Shown here piece by piece: positions 34,733 to 43,443 of a DNA stretch of 64,000 nucleotides. A program made the position numbers and the translations under genes. Below the pieces are notes generated by a model that was not told where the DNA came from, did no database searches, and worked only from the letters and a program-made list of their open reading frames with translations. The stretch spans positions 124,001 to 188,000 of the forward strand of contig NZ_JAGGLD010000005.1 of assembly GCF_017874255.1 (NCBI RefSeq), written 5' to 3'. The stretch comes from Paenibacillus shirakamiensis (GTDB taxonomy: Bacteria > Bacillota > Bacilli > Paenibacillales > Paenibacillaceae). Each line of letters opens with the position of its first letter. Position 1 is the first letter of the stretch.

Positions 34733-36097
34733 TTATACCTGCACGAACTGCTTCACACTAGGCACAGGAGGCAATGCTCCTAGACCCGCTGTATTTAAGA
34801 AATTCCATGGTTTGTTGTAATGCGGTTGGAAGAAGAAATCCACAAAGGCTAACTGTTCCATGGTCATTTTATTCTGAATACACACTGAAATGGTGTTAAT
34901 GGATTGCGTGAGATCTGCCTTAGACATGAGCTGAGCACCCAGAATACGACGTGTGCCTTTCTCAAAGACGACTTTCAAGGTAACTAATTCATGGGTTGGC
35001 ATGAACTCGGGACGGTAATTCTCCCGAATCGTCACGGCATCCGCATCTATTCCTTCTGCCTTCGCTGCAAGTTCCGTTAAACCCGTTGCTGCAATATTGT
35101 CTTCATAGATCTTAATTCCCGAAGTCCCTTGCGTACCCATATAGGACACTGTTGGCTTGATCAAGTTGCGAGCAACTAATGTACCCATCCGTACGGCATT
35201 TGTTGCAAGCGGGATATAGGCTGGTTTCTGTGTCGGATTGTAAAATACAGCACAGCTGTCTCCTGCCGCATAGACATCTTTTTTGCTGGTCTCCATATAT
35301 TGATTAACAACAATGGCTCCGTTGGGCAGCATGTTGACTTGATCTTTGAGCAGTTCGGTGTTCGGACGGAATCCGATACAGAGAATGACTAAATCCGCTT
35401 CATATTCTCCGCCTGTAGTGACGACTTTGGTCACCTTGCCGTCTTTTCCTTCAAAACGTGTTACCTTCTCTTGCAGCGCAAGTCGAATGCCGTGATCTTG
35501 CAAATTCTTTTCCGTAGCTTCCGTAAATTCAACATCAAGATACTTGTTAAGAATACGTTCCTCAGCATCAATTAACGTAACTTGCTTCCCGTTCAACTGA
35601 AATGCTTCTACAAGTTCCACGCCAATGTATCCTGCGCCTACGACCACTACGTGTTTTGCTTTTTCAGCTTTTTCAATAATTGTATTAGAGTGATTGTAGT
35701 TCTTCGAGAGCAAAATGTTATCCAGTTCGCTGCCCTCGAATTTAGGAATAATAGGCCATGATCCGGTCGTTACAATGAGTTTGTCGAACGTGTCATCCAT
35801 CTCTTCACCTGTAACTACATTGCGTGCCCGCAAAGTTTTGCGGTCTGTATCTACAGCAATAACTTCATGGCGCATCTTCGTATCCACACCTAGCTCAGCT
35901 AGTTGTTCCGGCGAAGAATAAAATAATTCCTGCGGATTCTGAACCATTCCCCCAACATATAATGCGATCCCACAAGATAAAAAAGAAATATTATCATTAC
36001 GTTCATATACGGTAATCTGAGCTTCTGGGTATAATTTGGCGGTATTTACAATGGCTGCGGTTCCTGCATGAGTACATCCGATAACGGCTACTTTCAT
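34733..36097 (-). CDS. nox: NADH oxidase (probably water-forming, Nox-2 type)
   Basis: FAD-dependent pyridine-nucleotide disulfide reductase-family protein, 454 residues. The N-terminal FAD motif is VIGCTHAGTAA, with His10, and the single redox-active cysteine is C42 in NISFLSCGIALYVGG; both positions are those of water-forming NADH oxidases. The NADH-binding motif is VVGAGYIGVELVEAF near residue 158 and the second FAD motif is VYAAGDSCAV near 275. CoA-disulfide reductase is the main alternative within the family, but the CTHAGT signature favours Nox. It would regenerate NAD+ while consuming oxygen. Three Rex/FNR-like operators precede it, one inside the promoter, fitting control by redox state. 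TGGAGGAGG precedes the ATG. Confidence 0.88.
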   Translation of the reverse strand: MKVAVIGCTHAGTAAIVNTAKLYPEAQITVYERNDNISFLSCGIALYVGGMVQNPQELFYSSPEQLAELGVDTKMRHEVIAVDTDRKTLRARNVVTGEEMDDTFDKLIVTTGSWPIIPKFEGSELDNILLSKNYNHSNTIIEKAEKAKHVVVVGAGYIGVELVEAFQLNGKQVTLIDAEERILNKYLDVEFTEATEKNLQDHGIRLALQEKVTRFEGKDGKVTKVVTTGGEYEADLVILCIGFRPNTELLKDQVNMLPNGAIVVNQYMETSKKDVYAAGDSCAVFYNPTQKPAYIPLATNAVRMGTLVARNLIKPTVSYMGTQGTSGIKIYEDNIAATGLTELAAKAEGIDADAVTIRENYRPEFMPTHELVTLKVVFEKGTRRILGAQLMSKADLTQSINTISVCIQNKMTMEQLAFVDFFFQPHYNKPWNFLNTAGLGALPPVPSVKQFVQV

Positions 36098-36131
36098 TTA
36101 TAGTTCCTCCTCCAAAATAGTAAGCATTATT

Positions 36132-36181
36132 ATGTGAAAAGTTTCACCTATAAACCTTTGATTTTGTGAATTAATTCACCT
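36132..36181. promoter_or_regulatory. Two Rex/FNR-like operators in the nox leader
   Basis: ATGTGAAAAGTTTCACCT (36132-36149) and TTGTGAATTAATTCACCT (36164-36181) both resemble the Rex consensus TTGTGAA-N4-TTCACAA and, less closely, the FNR pattern TGTGA-N6-TCACA. They are 32 bp apart (three helical turns), downstream of the transcription start. Confidence 0.6.
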
Positions 36182-36190
36182 TATATTCTT

Positions 36191-36219
36191 ATTATAGTGT
36201 GATATTTTTCACAATGCAA
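36191..36219 (-). promoter_or_regulatory. nox promoter with third Rex/FNR-like operator
   Basis: TTGCAT, 17-nt spacer, TATAAT on the minus strand. A third palindrome (GTGTGATATTTTTCACAA, 36197-36214) fills the spacer, a position suited to repression. Confidence 0.75.
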
Positions 36220-36496
36220 CTGTTTTAAGCCCTTTTCTAATAATGTTCACATTTTTAACCTATATTCGTGGTAGAGGTCATCGAAAAAAATTCTTGCAGC
36301 CGCCTTCTAATATTTGGGGTGGTGGTTCGCCTAGGTAGTAATTTAATTTATGAAGCAAGTCGTTCAGGGCATACGAAATCCCTGCATGTAAAGTGTACCC
36401 TTGGCCTGCGCATCTTATCCTGCATAGAAGGATTTAAGTTAGGGTAATGCATAATTGAGTATGATATGCTATTCATTAATTAAAGGAGGCGATCAT
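36220..36496. other. Intergenic region upstream of yhfK-like gene
   Basis: Between the divergent nox and yhfK-like genes. I see no long open frame, no clear riboswitch fold and no convincing palindrome here; the only plausible site is the AAAGGAGG ribosome binding site at its right end. Confidence 0.5.
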
Positions 36497-37132
36497 ATGG
36501 ATATCGTATTTGTCGCAGGAGCGCATGGGGGAACGGGTCAACGAATCGTACGTGAGCTACTTCATTGTGGATATAAGGTGCATGGACTGGTCCGTAATCA
36601 AGAGCAAGCGGATGTACTAGAGGCCATGGGAGCTAGGGCATTTGTAGGAGACTTGACAGGATCATTCTCAGCAGGGTTAAAAGAAGCGGATGCTGTCATT
36701 TGTGCGGTTGGTGCGGGAATGAAAGGAAGACCCGAGGAGGTCGACCACTTAGGAACTGTCAGACTCATTGAACAGTCTGTGATCGACGGCGTAGAACGTT
36801 TTGTGCTCATTAGTTCAATTGGAACTCTTTATCCTGAACACATGCCTGATATGCTGAAGCCTTTCTTGCTTGCCAAGCGTCAAGCTGAGAAAGTTCTGGA
36901 AGAAAGCACACTAGTTCATACGATTATCCGTCCGGGCGGTCTTACCAATGAAGAGGGTACGGGGAGAATTCATGCTACTGTTGAGCCTGGTCTAAACGGG
37001 ATCATCTCTCGGGACGACGTAGCTAGAGCTGCTGTACTGTCTCTTACACAATCCAAAACGGATGATGCTGCCTTTGACCTTGTGGGCGGTGATACACCTG
37101 TCGCAGAAGCTTTAGCAGAACTCAAAGTGTAA
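36497..37132 (+). CDS. NAD(P)-binding protein, atypical SDR (YhfK-like)
   Basis: A 211-residue Rossmann-fold protein of the NAD(P)H-binding/atypical short-chain dehydrogenase group. The dinucleotide motif is GAHGGTGQRIVREL near residue 8, followed by GDLTGSF and VICAVGAGM. ISSIGTLYPEH and TIIRPGGLTNEEGTG are typical of YhfK-type proteins. The canonical YxxxK catalytic pair is not evident, as in other members. The physiological role is not established. The frame opens at 36455, but GGAGG fits the ATG at 36497, which is also where homology begins. Confidence 0.87.
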   Translation: MDIVFVAGAHGGTGQRIVRELLHCGYKVHGLVRNQEQADVLEAMGARAFVGDLTGSFSAGLKEADAVICAVGAGMKGRPEEVDHLGTVRLIEQSVIDGVERFVLISSIGTLYPEHMPDMLKPFLLAKRQAEKVLEESTLVHTIIRPGGLTNEEGTGRIHATVEPGLNGIISRDDVARAAVLSLTQSKTDDAAFDLVGGDTPVAEALAELKV

Positions 37133-37285
37133 CGTGATTCGAATGTCACTTTTATGAGCATATTCATGATTGTGTTCGAACATATTAAGGGGACACCAAT
37201 AGTAAAGTGGTAATCAGCCGTACACAATTCCACAATTATTTCAATATTTCTATACAATTCAGCATACTCCAGAATTATTGACAAA

Positions 37286-37315
37286 GAAAAACCACCCGCA
37301 AGGGTGGCTTTTTCG
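37286..37315. terminator. Bidirectional terminator
   Basis: CCACCC-GCAA-GGGTGG with A/T tracts on both sides, between the yhfK-like and yusV-like genes. The remainder of 37133-37438 holds a short TGTTCGAACA palindrome near 37170 and no gene. Confidence 0.75.
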
Positions 37316-37438
37316 TGCAGTGCAGCTATTTGAATTCAGCCAAGCTGTTTTATTTAATCTATTCAGTAGGGGACATTTCCCACTTTTACATCTACAACTA
37401 ATCTAATTGCCAAACTGTGGAGATTCACTTTAGTGTGA

Positions 37439-38308
37439 CTACCGACTTCCAATTCCTGCGGAAACAACACTGTGATGGGTTTCCCGAACAGGTATTATGG
37501 CAGCCTGATGAACTTCGGCAGTCCGGGAAGCTAGATCATAGGGAAGACATAAGGGAACCCCACTACGTGGGTCCGTTACGATATCTGCCTCAATTCCAAA
37601 TACTTCGCGCAGTACATTCGTCCTGACCACTTCCTCCGGGGAACCCGAAGCAATCGCGCGACCTTGCTTAATAGCAATTACATGATCCGCATAACGAGAA
37701 GCATGATTCAGATCGTGTACCACCATGATGATGGTTCGATTCTCTTCGGTATTCAGCCGTTCTAACAAATGCAGCACTTCAAGTTGATGAGCCATATCTA
37801 GGAATGTCGTGGGTTCATCCAAGAATAGGATATCCGTTTCTTGTGCAAGTGCCATCGCAATCCACGCGCGTTGACGTTGCCCGCCAGATAATTGATCAAT
37901 TGGGCGATCTGTGAATTCCACCATTCCTGTAGCTTCAATAGCCCAAGAAATAACTTTCCGATCTTCAGCTCTCATCGCTCCGAATCCTTTTTGATACGGA
38001 AAACGCCCGTACGATACGAGTTCATGCACCGTGAGTCCCTCAGGAGCTGTTGGGTTCTGCGGCAATATCGCAAGCTGCTTCGCCACTTCACGCGTAGATT
38101 GTCTGTGAATGGATTTGCCATCAAGAAGTACGCTTCCAGCTTTGGGTTGCATAATCCGAGCCATGGTTTTGAGTATGGTTGATTTCCCAGAACCGTTTGC
38201 ACCCACAAGCGCTGTAATCTGACCTTTAGGAATTTGAATGTTCAAATCTTCTACAATTAATCGATCTTCATAAGCTATGTCTAAATGGGAGGTCTGTAAA
38301 GACATCAT
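37439..38308 (-). CDS. yusV: Orphan siderophore ABC transporter ATPase (YusV-like)
   Basis: FecE-type ATPase of about 289 residues. Walker [10 protein letters not shown], signature LSGGQRQ, Walker [13 protein letters not shown] and switch His in [15 protein letters not shown] are intact. The central [13 protein letters not shown] and C-terminal [26 protein letters not shown] match YusV, the ATPase that energises several siderophore permeases in Bacillus. No permease or binding protein is adjacent, supporting a shared-ATPase role. The frame extends to 38368, but that would start inside the Fur-controlled promoter; AAAGGAAG fits the ATG at 38308 (an adjacent ATG at 38305 is equally possible). 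Confidence 0.88.
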   Translation of the reverse strand: MMSLQTSHLDIAYEDRLIVEDLNIQIPKGQITALVGANGSGKSTILKTMARIMQPKAGSVLLDGKSIHRQSTREVAKQLAILPQNPTAPEGLTVHELVSYGRFPYQKGFGAMRAEDRKVISWAIEATGMVEFTDRPIDQLSGGQRQRAWIAMALAQETDILFLDEPTTFLDMAHQLEVLHLLERLNTEENRTIIMVVHDLNHASRYADHVIAIKQGRAIASGSPEEVVRTNVLREVFGIEADIVTDPRSGVPLCLPYDLASRTAEVHQAAIIPVRETHHSVVSAGIGSR

Positions 38309-38345
38309 CCTCATCTTCCTTTCCGAGTGGACATTAGGTATCTTA

Positions 38346-38375
38346 AAGATACTGATAATCATTATCATTTGTCAA
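38346..38375 (-). promoter_or_regulatory. Fur-controlled promoter of the yusV-like gene
   Basis: TTGACA, 18-nt spacer, TATCTT on the minus strand, with a perfect 7-1-7 Fur box (TGATAATCATTATCA, 38353-38367) filling the spacer. Confidence 0.9.
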
Positions 38376-38428
38376 CCTTGAATTCAATCCATCTTTATGT
38401 ACATGAGGATATTTAAAAATAGGCATAG

Positions 38429-38469
38429 CAAAAAGCAGCCTCCTTTTAGAAACTCAGGAATGCTGCTTG
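38429..38469 (-). terminator. Terminator of the DUF3243 gene
   Basis: AAGCAGC/GCTGCTT stem (extended by TCC/GGA pairs) followed by TTTTTG on the minus strand. Confidence 0.65.
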
Positions 38470-38486
38470 TTCATTGCTATATATGA

Positions 38487-38831
38487 TTAATTAGCGGATT
38501 GAGCTAGACGAACTAACAGATGCGCTAATTTGTGGCGTTGATCTTGATCGCCAACTTTCCACAGTTCTTGAAGAAGTTTCTCTTCGCGATTGCGAGGTTC
38601 TTCGTTCTCAGCAAGATATCCAGCTACTTTTTCAGCCGTTTTTGCGAGCAACTCTTCGCTCAGTCCAAGACTTTGACCCAATTGAATTTTTTCCCCAAGA
38701 TACTTCTTAAAGGATTCAAAATTGCTCAAAATCTCTTCTTTTTTCTCTCCATCCATGTGGCTGATTGCATTATCAACTTTGTTTAAAGTAAGTTCGCCTT
38801 CCTTGTTCACAACATGTTCTTGTTCTGACAT
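38487..38831 (-). CDS. DUF3243 family protein (YmfJ-like)
   Basis: A 114-residue, highly charged helical protein. The core FESFKKYLGEKIQLGQSLGLSEELLAKTAEKVAGYLAENEEPRNREEKLLQELW matches the short DUF3243/YmfJ family of bacilli; YmfJ itself is about 85 residues, so this one has an extra N-terminal helix (EGELTLNKVDNAISHM). No signal or membrane segment. Function unknown. AAAGGAGG precedes the ATG. Confidence 0.78.
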   Translation of the reverse strand: MSEQEHVVNKEGELTLNKVDNAISHMDGEKKEEILSNFESFKKYLGEKIQLGQSLGLSEELLAKTAEKVAGYLAENEEPRNREEKLLQELWKVGDQDQRHKLAHLLVRLAQSAN

Positions 38832-38927
38832 GGTTGATTGCCTCCTTTAATTGAGTGAATACATAGTAACAGGTACGTCATAGTAACATAACCCGCCCGC
38901 CTCATGGATGAATCAAAAAATCATATT

Positions 38928-39818
38928 CTATTTACCCGATACAGGAATTACTTCGTAGTATTCTTCTAAAGTAATACCTTGACTCATAACCGTCTTCGCA
39001 ATATCTTCCCCTACATAACGAATATGCCATGGTTCATACTTGTATCCTGTTACGCTATCCTTCCCTTTCGGGTAACGGATTACGAATCCATAGTCTGCAA
39101 CGTGTGCCGCAAGCCATTTAGCTTCTGGTGTGCCCCCAAAGCAATCCTCTGCCGCACATCTCCCATTGCTTCCTGAGACGTCTATAGCCAGCCCCGTCTG
39201 GTGCTCACTGTGACCTGGAACGGCACTGTATGTCTTAGCTTTGGCTTCACCGTCACGCTTCACATAGCGGTTAAATAGAGCAATTTGTGTTTGCTCCGAG
39301 CGGTAAGCAGAGACGCCGGCCAAGTAAATCTTATCTTTTTTGGCAGCTGCAAAAAGCTTCTCTAACGCAGACGCTGCCTCTTTGCGCATCTTGCGCTTCT
39401 CTATCTTTTCTTTGAAAGTAAAAGGAACATTCGGATACACAAGATCCGTAGGTACATACCCGTCAGGTAGGGCGAATTTCTTATTCACCAACACCATTTC
39501 GCTCTTTGGATCTGCCCATGCTTGCTGGCTCGGCTTATCTTTTGAAGGCTTAGATGGATTTTTAATGGCCGCTACCGTTCCGCTGCTCCCCGAACTCGGG
39601 GTCTCCCCTTGAGCATCATCATTCGGAGCTGGTGCAGGATCGGTAATTGCGCTAGATGAGGAACTGGCTAGCTTGGACTCATTACCACAGCCTGTGACCA
39701 GCATAACTGTTGCAAGCAATACCGCCGTTGCTGCACCAGGCAAGCGCAGCAATCTCCAGCCACTACGGGTAACTTTTTTAGCATCAGTATTTAGGAACCT
39801 TAGGTTACGTAACTTCAT
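38928..39818 (-). CDS. D-Ala-D-Ala carboxypeptidase, VanY-like lipoprotein (M15B)
   Basis: Zinc carboxypeptidase trimming the terminal D-Ala of peptidoglycan stems. The 296-residue precursor has a signal peptide with lipobox LVTGC (Cys44), a Ser/Pro-rich spacer (residues 48-95) and a M15B domain. That domain shows SAYRSEQTQIALFNRY, the zinc-binding HSEHQTGLAIDVSG (H-x6-D) and EPWHIRYVG (catalytic Glu and third ligand His). It is lipid-anchored on the outer membrane face. The N-terminus before the hydrophobic core is long and basic (about 20 residues). No van resistance genes are near, so ordinary cell-wall maturation is likely. Confidence 0.93.
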   Translation of the reverse strand: MKLRNLRFLNTDAKKVTRSGWRLLRLPGAATAVLLATVMLVTGCGNESKLASSSSSAITDPAPAPNDDAQGETPSSGSSGTVAAIKNPSKPSKDKPSQQAWADPKSEMVLVNKKFALPDGYVPTDLVYPNVPFTFKEKIEKRKMRKEAASALEKLFAAAKKDKIYLAGVSAYRSEQTQIALFNRYVKRDGEAKAKTYSAVPGHSEHQTGLAIDVSGSNGRCAAEDCFGGTPEAKWLAAHVADYGFVIRYPKGKDSVTGYKYEPWHIRYVGEDIAKTVMSQGITLEEYYEVIPVSGK

Positions 39819-39884
39819 TTGTGTCTCCTCTCCCTCTCAAAGATGATAGAAATTCAGCTCCCTTTATAGTAAAAAAGCTGAGAT

Positions 39885-41462
39885 TTAACGCTTCCCGCCT
39901 TTACGGCTGCGGTCTGATGAGCCGCTATTACGGCCACCTGAACCCGGGAACTGCGGCCGGGAACCACTACTGCCTGTGCTACGTGAAGTGGAGCTAGCCC
40001 CGCGCCCCGTTGAACTAGAACTGCGGCGTCCATTTCCAGAGGCAGCTTCATACCCGCTACTGCGTTCACTGCGGCTAGTTCCGCTGCTGCGCTCACTACT
40101 GCTACGTTCACCACGTCCACCCATACTCCGCTCACCACGGCTACTGCTGCGTTCACCGCGTCCGCCTGCACTGCTACTCCGAGGGTTGCTGCTCCGTCCG
40201 CCGCTACGGCCACCACTTCGTCCACCTGTGCTATTCCGATCACTGCGACGTGAGGATGCGCCTGCATCTGAACCTTTGCCACGGCGAGGTCCGGCTTCTT
40301 CCTTAAGGGAAGTTGTCTTCTTGGATGGCGTAAATGCATGTTCACCTGCTTCGTACTTTTGGCGATCCAGACGCTGATCAATACCCCGCTCCAAGTTGCG
40401 CAGTTCATGTACATCATGCTGTGTTACGAAGGTTACGGCTACACCTTTACCTCCAGCACGCCCTGTACGTCCAATACGGTGAATATAACTTTCATGGTCA
40501 TGCGGAAGGTCGTAGTTGAATACATGTGTAACACCCTCCACATCAATGCCCCGTGCTGCTACATCCGTTGCCACAAGCAGTTGAAGTTTCGCTTCACGGA
40601 AGGCACGCATGACTTGCTCCCGCTTAGCTTGGGACAGATCTCCATGAAGTTCATTGGATGCATAACCCTTTTCTTGTAGAGCTTCATTGAGCATCTTGGC
40701 TCTACGTTTAGTGCGGCAGAAAATGACAGCAAGATATGGACGATCTCGCTCTATCATATCGATTAGAGCATTTTCTTTATTTCGATCCGTACATTCAATG
40801 ACAAGCTGGCGAATATGCTCTCTTGGAATTTCTGATTTCGTAGCAATCCGCACATCTCTAGGACTTTTCATATACGATTTCGCTAAATGTTTTACTTTCT
40901 CTGGCATCGTCGCTGAGAACAGCATCGTCTGACGACTCCGTGGTATCGATTGAATAATCGATTCGACCTCTGTCAGGAAACCCATGTTCAGCATTTGATC
41001 CGCTTCATCCAATACCAATTGTCTGACCTTATCAAGCTTGAGAGAGCCGCGGCGCATGTGATCTAGCAAACGACCGGGCGTTCCAATAATGATCTGACAT
41101 CCCCCTTGAAGCTTGCGCAATTGACGCTCTACATCTTGCCCACCATAAGCCGCAAGAACAGAGATACCGGGTTTAGCTGTAACTAACTTCCGAGCTTCCG
41201 CCGTAATCTGAATAGCAAGCTCACGTGTAGGAGTAATAATTAACGCCTGTGCATTCGGGAGATCTGCGCGCAGGCGCTGCATGATAGGAAGTAGGAAAGC
41301 GAGCGTCTTTCCTGTTCCTGTTTGCGCTTGCGCAATCAAGTCTTCGCCAGCTAGGAGAAGCGGAATTGCCGCTTCTTGAACGGGCGTGGGCTTCACAATG
41401 CCCTGTTCTCTTAAAATAGGATATAAATCAGGGAGCAAGTCCCAATCTTGAAATGTAGTCAA
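39885..41462 (-). CDS. DEAD-box RNA helicase with Arg/Gly/Ser-rich tail
   Basis: ATP-dependent RNA helicase of 525 residues. The Q motif (PTPVQEAAIP), motif I AQTGTGKT, Ia PTRELA, Ib TPGRLLDH, II DEAD, III SAT, V ATDVAARGID and VI HRIGRTGRAG are all present in the first 370 residues. The last about 140 residues are low-complexity Arg/Gly/Ser (RSGGRSGGRSSNPRSS, GRGERSS), a basic RNA-binding tail as in CshA/CshB-type cold-shock and RNA-decay helicases. The frame opens with GTG at 41471; GAGG fits the TTG at 41462 (MTTFQDWDLLP). The repetitive tail creates long meaningless frames on both strands. Confidence 0.95.
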   Translation of the reverse strand: MTTFQDWDLLPDLYPILREQGIVKPTPVQEAAIPLLLAGEDLIAQAQTGTGKTLAFLLPIMQRLRADLPNAQALIITPTRELAIQITAEARKLVTAKPGISVLAAYGGQDVERQLRKLQGGCQIIIGTPGRLLDHMRRGSLKLDKVRQLVLDEADQMLNMGFLTEVESIIQSIPRSRQTMLFSATMPEKVKHLAKSYMKSPRDVRIATKSEIPREHIRQLVIECTDRNKENALIDMIERDRPYLAVIFCRTKRRAKMLNEALQEKGYASNELHGDLSQAKREQVMRAFREAKLQLLVATDVAARGIDVEGVTHVFNYDLPHDHESYIHRIGRTGRAGGKGVAVTFVTQHDVHELRNLERGIDQRLDRQKYEAGEHAFTPSKKTTSLKEEAGPRRGKGSDAGASSRRSDRNSTGGRSGGRSGGRSSNPRSSSAGGRGERSSSRGERSMGGRGERSSSERSSGTSRSERSSGYEAASGNGRRSSSSTGRGASSTSRSTGSSGSRPQFPGSGGRNSGSSDRSRKGGKR

Positions 41463-41669
41463 TAGTTTCACCTCATAGTTAGATAGCCTGTGTCTAGCAA
41501 GCCTCGATGCATCTGTTCATTGTACTTTGTTTCCTGTTATATCGGGTAACAATTCTTTTATTTCTATTCTGGTAGTTCGAACCATCCTACCATTGTACCA
41601 AGGATTCCCTCCACAAACAAAAGACCGGTCTGCCCACATTCGCGTGGCATTCCGGCCATTCCTTTGTGC

Positions 41670-42308
41670 TTAACCTGAAATTCTTGCGGCCCATTTGGCA
41701 GCTTGAAGTACCATTTTACGATACATGGGGTGCTGAAAAGCTGGTTGATCATTACCCGGCATGAGGTACACAACTCTTCCCAAACCATACGTATGCACCC
41801 AAGCAGCGGGAAGCCATTCTTCTCCGCTTTGATACTCTAACAATATCGTCTTATCTGTGAATGGATCAAATTCAAAACGGTAAGGCTCATCCTCAATCTC
41901 AAAGGATTCAATGCCTTCCATAATGACGTGCTGCGGATCTGCAACGCGCATGGAAAGCTTACTGCGTGCAGGATTCACACTATGTCTTGCACCCATTAGC
42001 TGAGCGATCTCATTACGCTTATCTATAATAATTCCGTTGTGCAGTACCAATAGACCTCCGCCGCCACTCACGAATGAGAGCAGTCCACCTGTCTGCTTCA
42101 GACTCAGCTTCTCAGACCACCGATCTAGGTATGATATGCACAAATCGTACGTGCCCAGATTACTGAATTCGAACATATTCTTGTTCTCAGAACACTGCAC
42201 ACTCATCCAGTCTTGCAGCGTATGTGTTATTTCAGCATCTACGCCTTGGAGTGGATGAAATTTAGGATGGGTGTAGTCCCCAATCAATAAAGCTTTCTTT
42301 TTATTCAT
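41670..42308 (-). CDS. ThuA-like domain protein
   Basis: A 212-residue class I glutamine-amidotransferase-like fold of the ThuA (trehalose utilisation) family. Segments: KALLIGDYTHPKFHPL at the N-terminus, YDLCISYLDRWSEKLS, FVSGGGGLLVLHNGII near residue 82, and AAWVHTYGLGRVVYLMPGNDQPAFQHPMYRKMVLQAAKW at the C-terminus, all characteristic. No catalytic Cys triad is expected in this family, and ThuA proteins mostly relate to sugar metabolism. It lies 42 bp after the HemD-like gene on the same strand. AGGAGG precedes the ATG. Confidence 0.88.
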   Translation of the reverse strand: MNKKKALLIGDYTHPKFHPLQGVDAEITHTLQDWMSVQCSENKNMFEFSNLGTYDLCISYLDRWSEKLSLKQTGGLLSFVSGGGGLLVLHNGIIIDKRNEIAQLMGARHSVNPARSKLSMRVADPQHVIMEGIESFEIEDEPYRFEFDPFTDKTILLEYQSGEEWLPAAWVHTYGLGRVVYLMPGNDQPAFQHPMYRKMVLQAAKWAARISG

Positions 42309-42350
42309 AACTATTCCTCCTGAATTCAGGGATCAGGCATCACGAGCCGA

Positions 42351-43193
42351 TTAGCCCATCTTCTTGAGTTCGTAGAAAGCCTCAGCCTCCCCGGCATAAT
42401 AACGGGATAACTCGACCATCATACTTCCCATACGTTCTTCGCGAGGGGCTACGATTCGGGGTATACCCGCTTCAACTAATCCCTGCGCCGTGATTTTGCC
42501 AACCGCTACCGCGGTAACGGGTCCACTTAGAGCTTCGTTCAGCTCTTCTGCTTGCCCTTGTCTACGTGCAAATTCCATTAAAAATTTCACCTGAGGTGCG
42601 CTGGTGAAGGTTACGGCATCTACATGCCCTTGCAGTATATCTTGTAAAAGCAGTTCCAATGCTTCATCTGGAGGTGGCGTATGTTTGTAAGGTAGAATCT
42701 GTCTCGGTTCTGCGCCTTGCTCTTTCAACCAGTCCACAAGTTTAGGGGCGGGGTCTCCATGAAGCTGGATCATGACATTCTTTCCTAGTAAAGAATATGC
42801 TGAGAATGAGCGAATCAGGCCATCGGTACTTCCATCATCATCTCGAACGACCGGTTCTAGCTTTCTCTTTTTTAGCGCATTAACAGTCTTATATCCTCTA
42901 GCTGCAATGGGCGTCTTCTGTAGATTCTCCCAGAATGCTTCAGCTATCCCCATATCTTCCGCAATATCGAACAAAGCTTCAATTCCTACACCCGTTGTAA
43001 AGACAGCCCAGTCAGGAGGATGACTTATCCAGTCCACAAGACCATTTCGCAGCTCCAGATCATCCAAGAACACCGTGCCTTGTGCGGGACGAAACAGTGG
43101 AATGCCTCCCATATTTTCTACAAGTTTGCCTAATTCCTGTGCTTTTCTAGGTCCTGTTAGTGCAATGCGTTTTCCCTCAAGTCTTCTAGCCAA
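42351..43193 (-). CDS. Uroporphyrinogen-III synthase-like protein (HemD family)
   Basis: A 280-residue HemD-family protein. In tetrapyrrole synthesis HemD closes hydroxymethylbilane to uroporphyrinogen III. Typical weakly conserved marks are KRIALTGPRKAQELGKLVENMG, PDWAVFTTGVGIEALFD, PIAARGYKTVNALKKRKLEP, VDAVTFTSAPQVKFLMEF and VTAVAVGKITAQGLVEAGI. No other heme genes are adjacent, so this may be a second copy serving siroheme or nitrite-reductase contexts rather than the main hem-operon enzyme. The frame starts at ATG 43211, but that overlaps the AGGGGGAG site, which fits the TTG at 43193 (MARRLEGKRIAL). Confidence 0.87.
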   Translation of the reverse strand: MARRLEGKRIALTGPRKAQELGKLVENMGGIPLFRPAQGTVFLDDLELRNGLVDWISHPPDWAVFTTGVGIEALFDIAEDMGIAEAFWENLQKTPIAARGYKTVNALKKRKLEPVVRDDDGSTDGLIRSFSAYSLLGKNVMIQLHGDPAPKLVDWLKEQGAEPRQILPYKHTPPPDEALELLLQDILQGHVDAVTFTSAPQVKFLMEFARRQGQAEELNEALSGPVTAVAVGKITAQGLVEAGIPRIVAPREERMGSMMVELSRYYAGEAEAFYELKKMG

Positions 43194-43308
43194 ACGTATG
43201 CTCCCCCTCATGCCTTGATCCGTAGATTGCCTGCTCTCAGCTTATACGACTCTTTCAGCGATGTAAATGCTAAAAAAGACCCTTATTTCTCATCATTCAA
43301 CTTCCCTC

Positions 43309-43343
43309 TAAAAAAGAGGGGAGACAGTCCACAGACTGTCCCC
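43309..43343 (-). terminator. Terminator of the chemoreceptor pair
   Basis: GGGGACAGTC/GACTGTCTCCCC (one bulged base) followed by TCTTTTTTAG on the minus strand. Confidence 0.82.
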
Positions 43344-43443
43344 CTATAAAAAAATATGAAGGATACAAAAGCTCGAATTATCACATAAAAGCATGAAGCA
43401 GACTTATTATCTTCTCATCTGACTAAGATACATTTACAACCTT

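Noticed and set aside
36260..36420. Short open frames (about 13 codons) upstream of the yhfK-like gene
   Set aside because: Too short, with no good ribosome binding site and no pattern suggesting a leader peptide.
39854..40417. Long Ala/Val-rich and Leu/Arg/Pro-rich frames overlapping the helicase tail on both strands
   Set aside because: They come from the repetitive Arg/Gly/Ser codons of the helicase C-terminus read in other frames and have no independent start signals.
41564..41788. Minus-strand 74-codon frame with two Cys residues
   Set aside because: It overlaps the ThuA-like gene in another frame and has no ribosome binding site.
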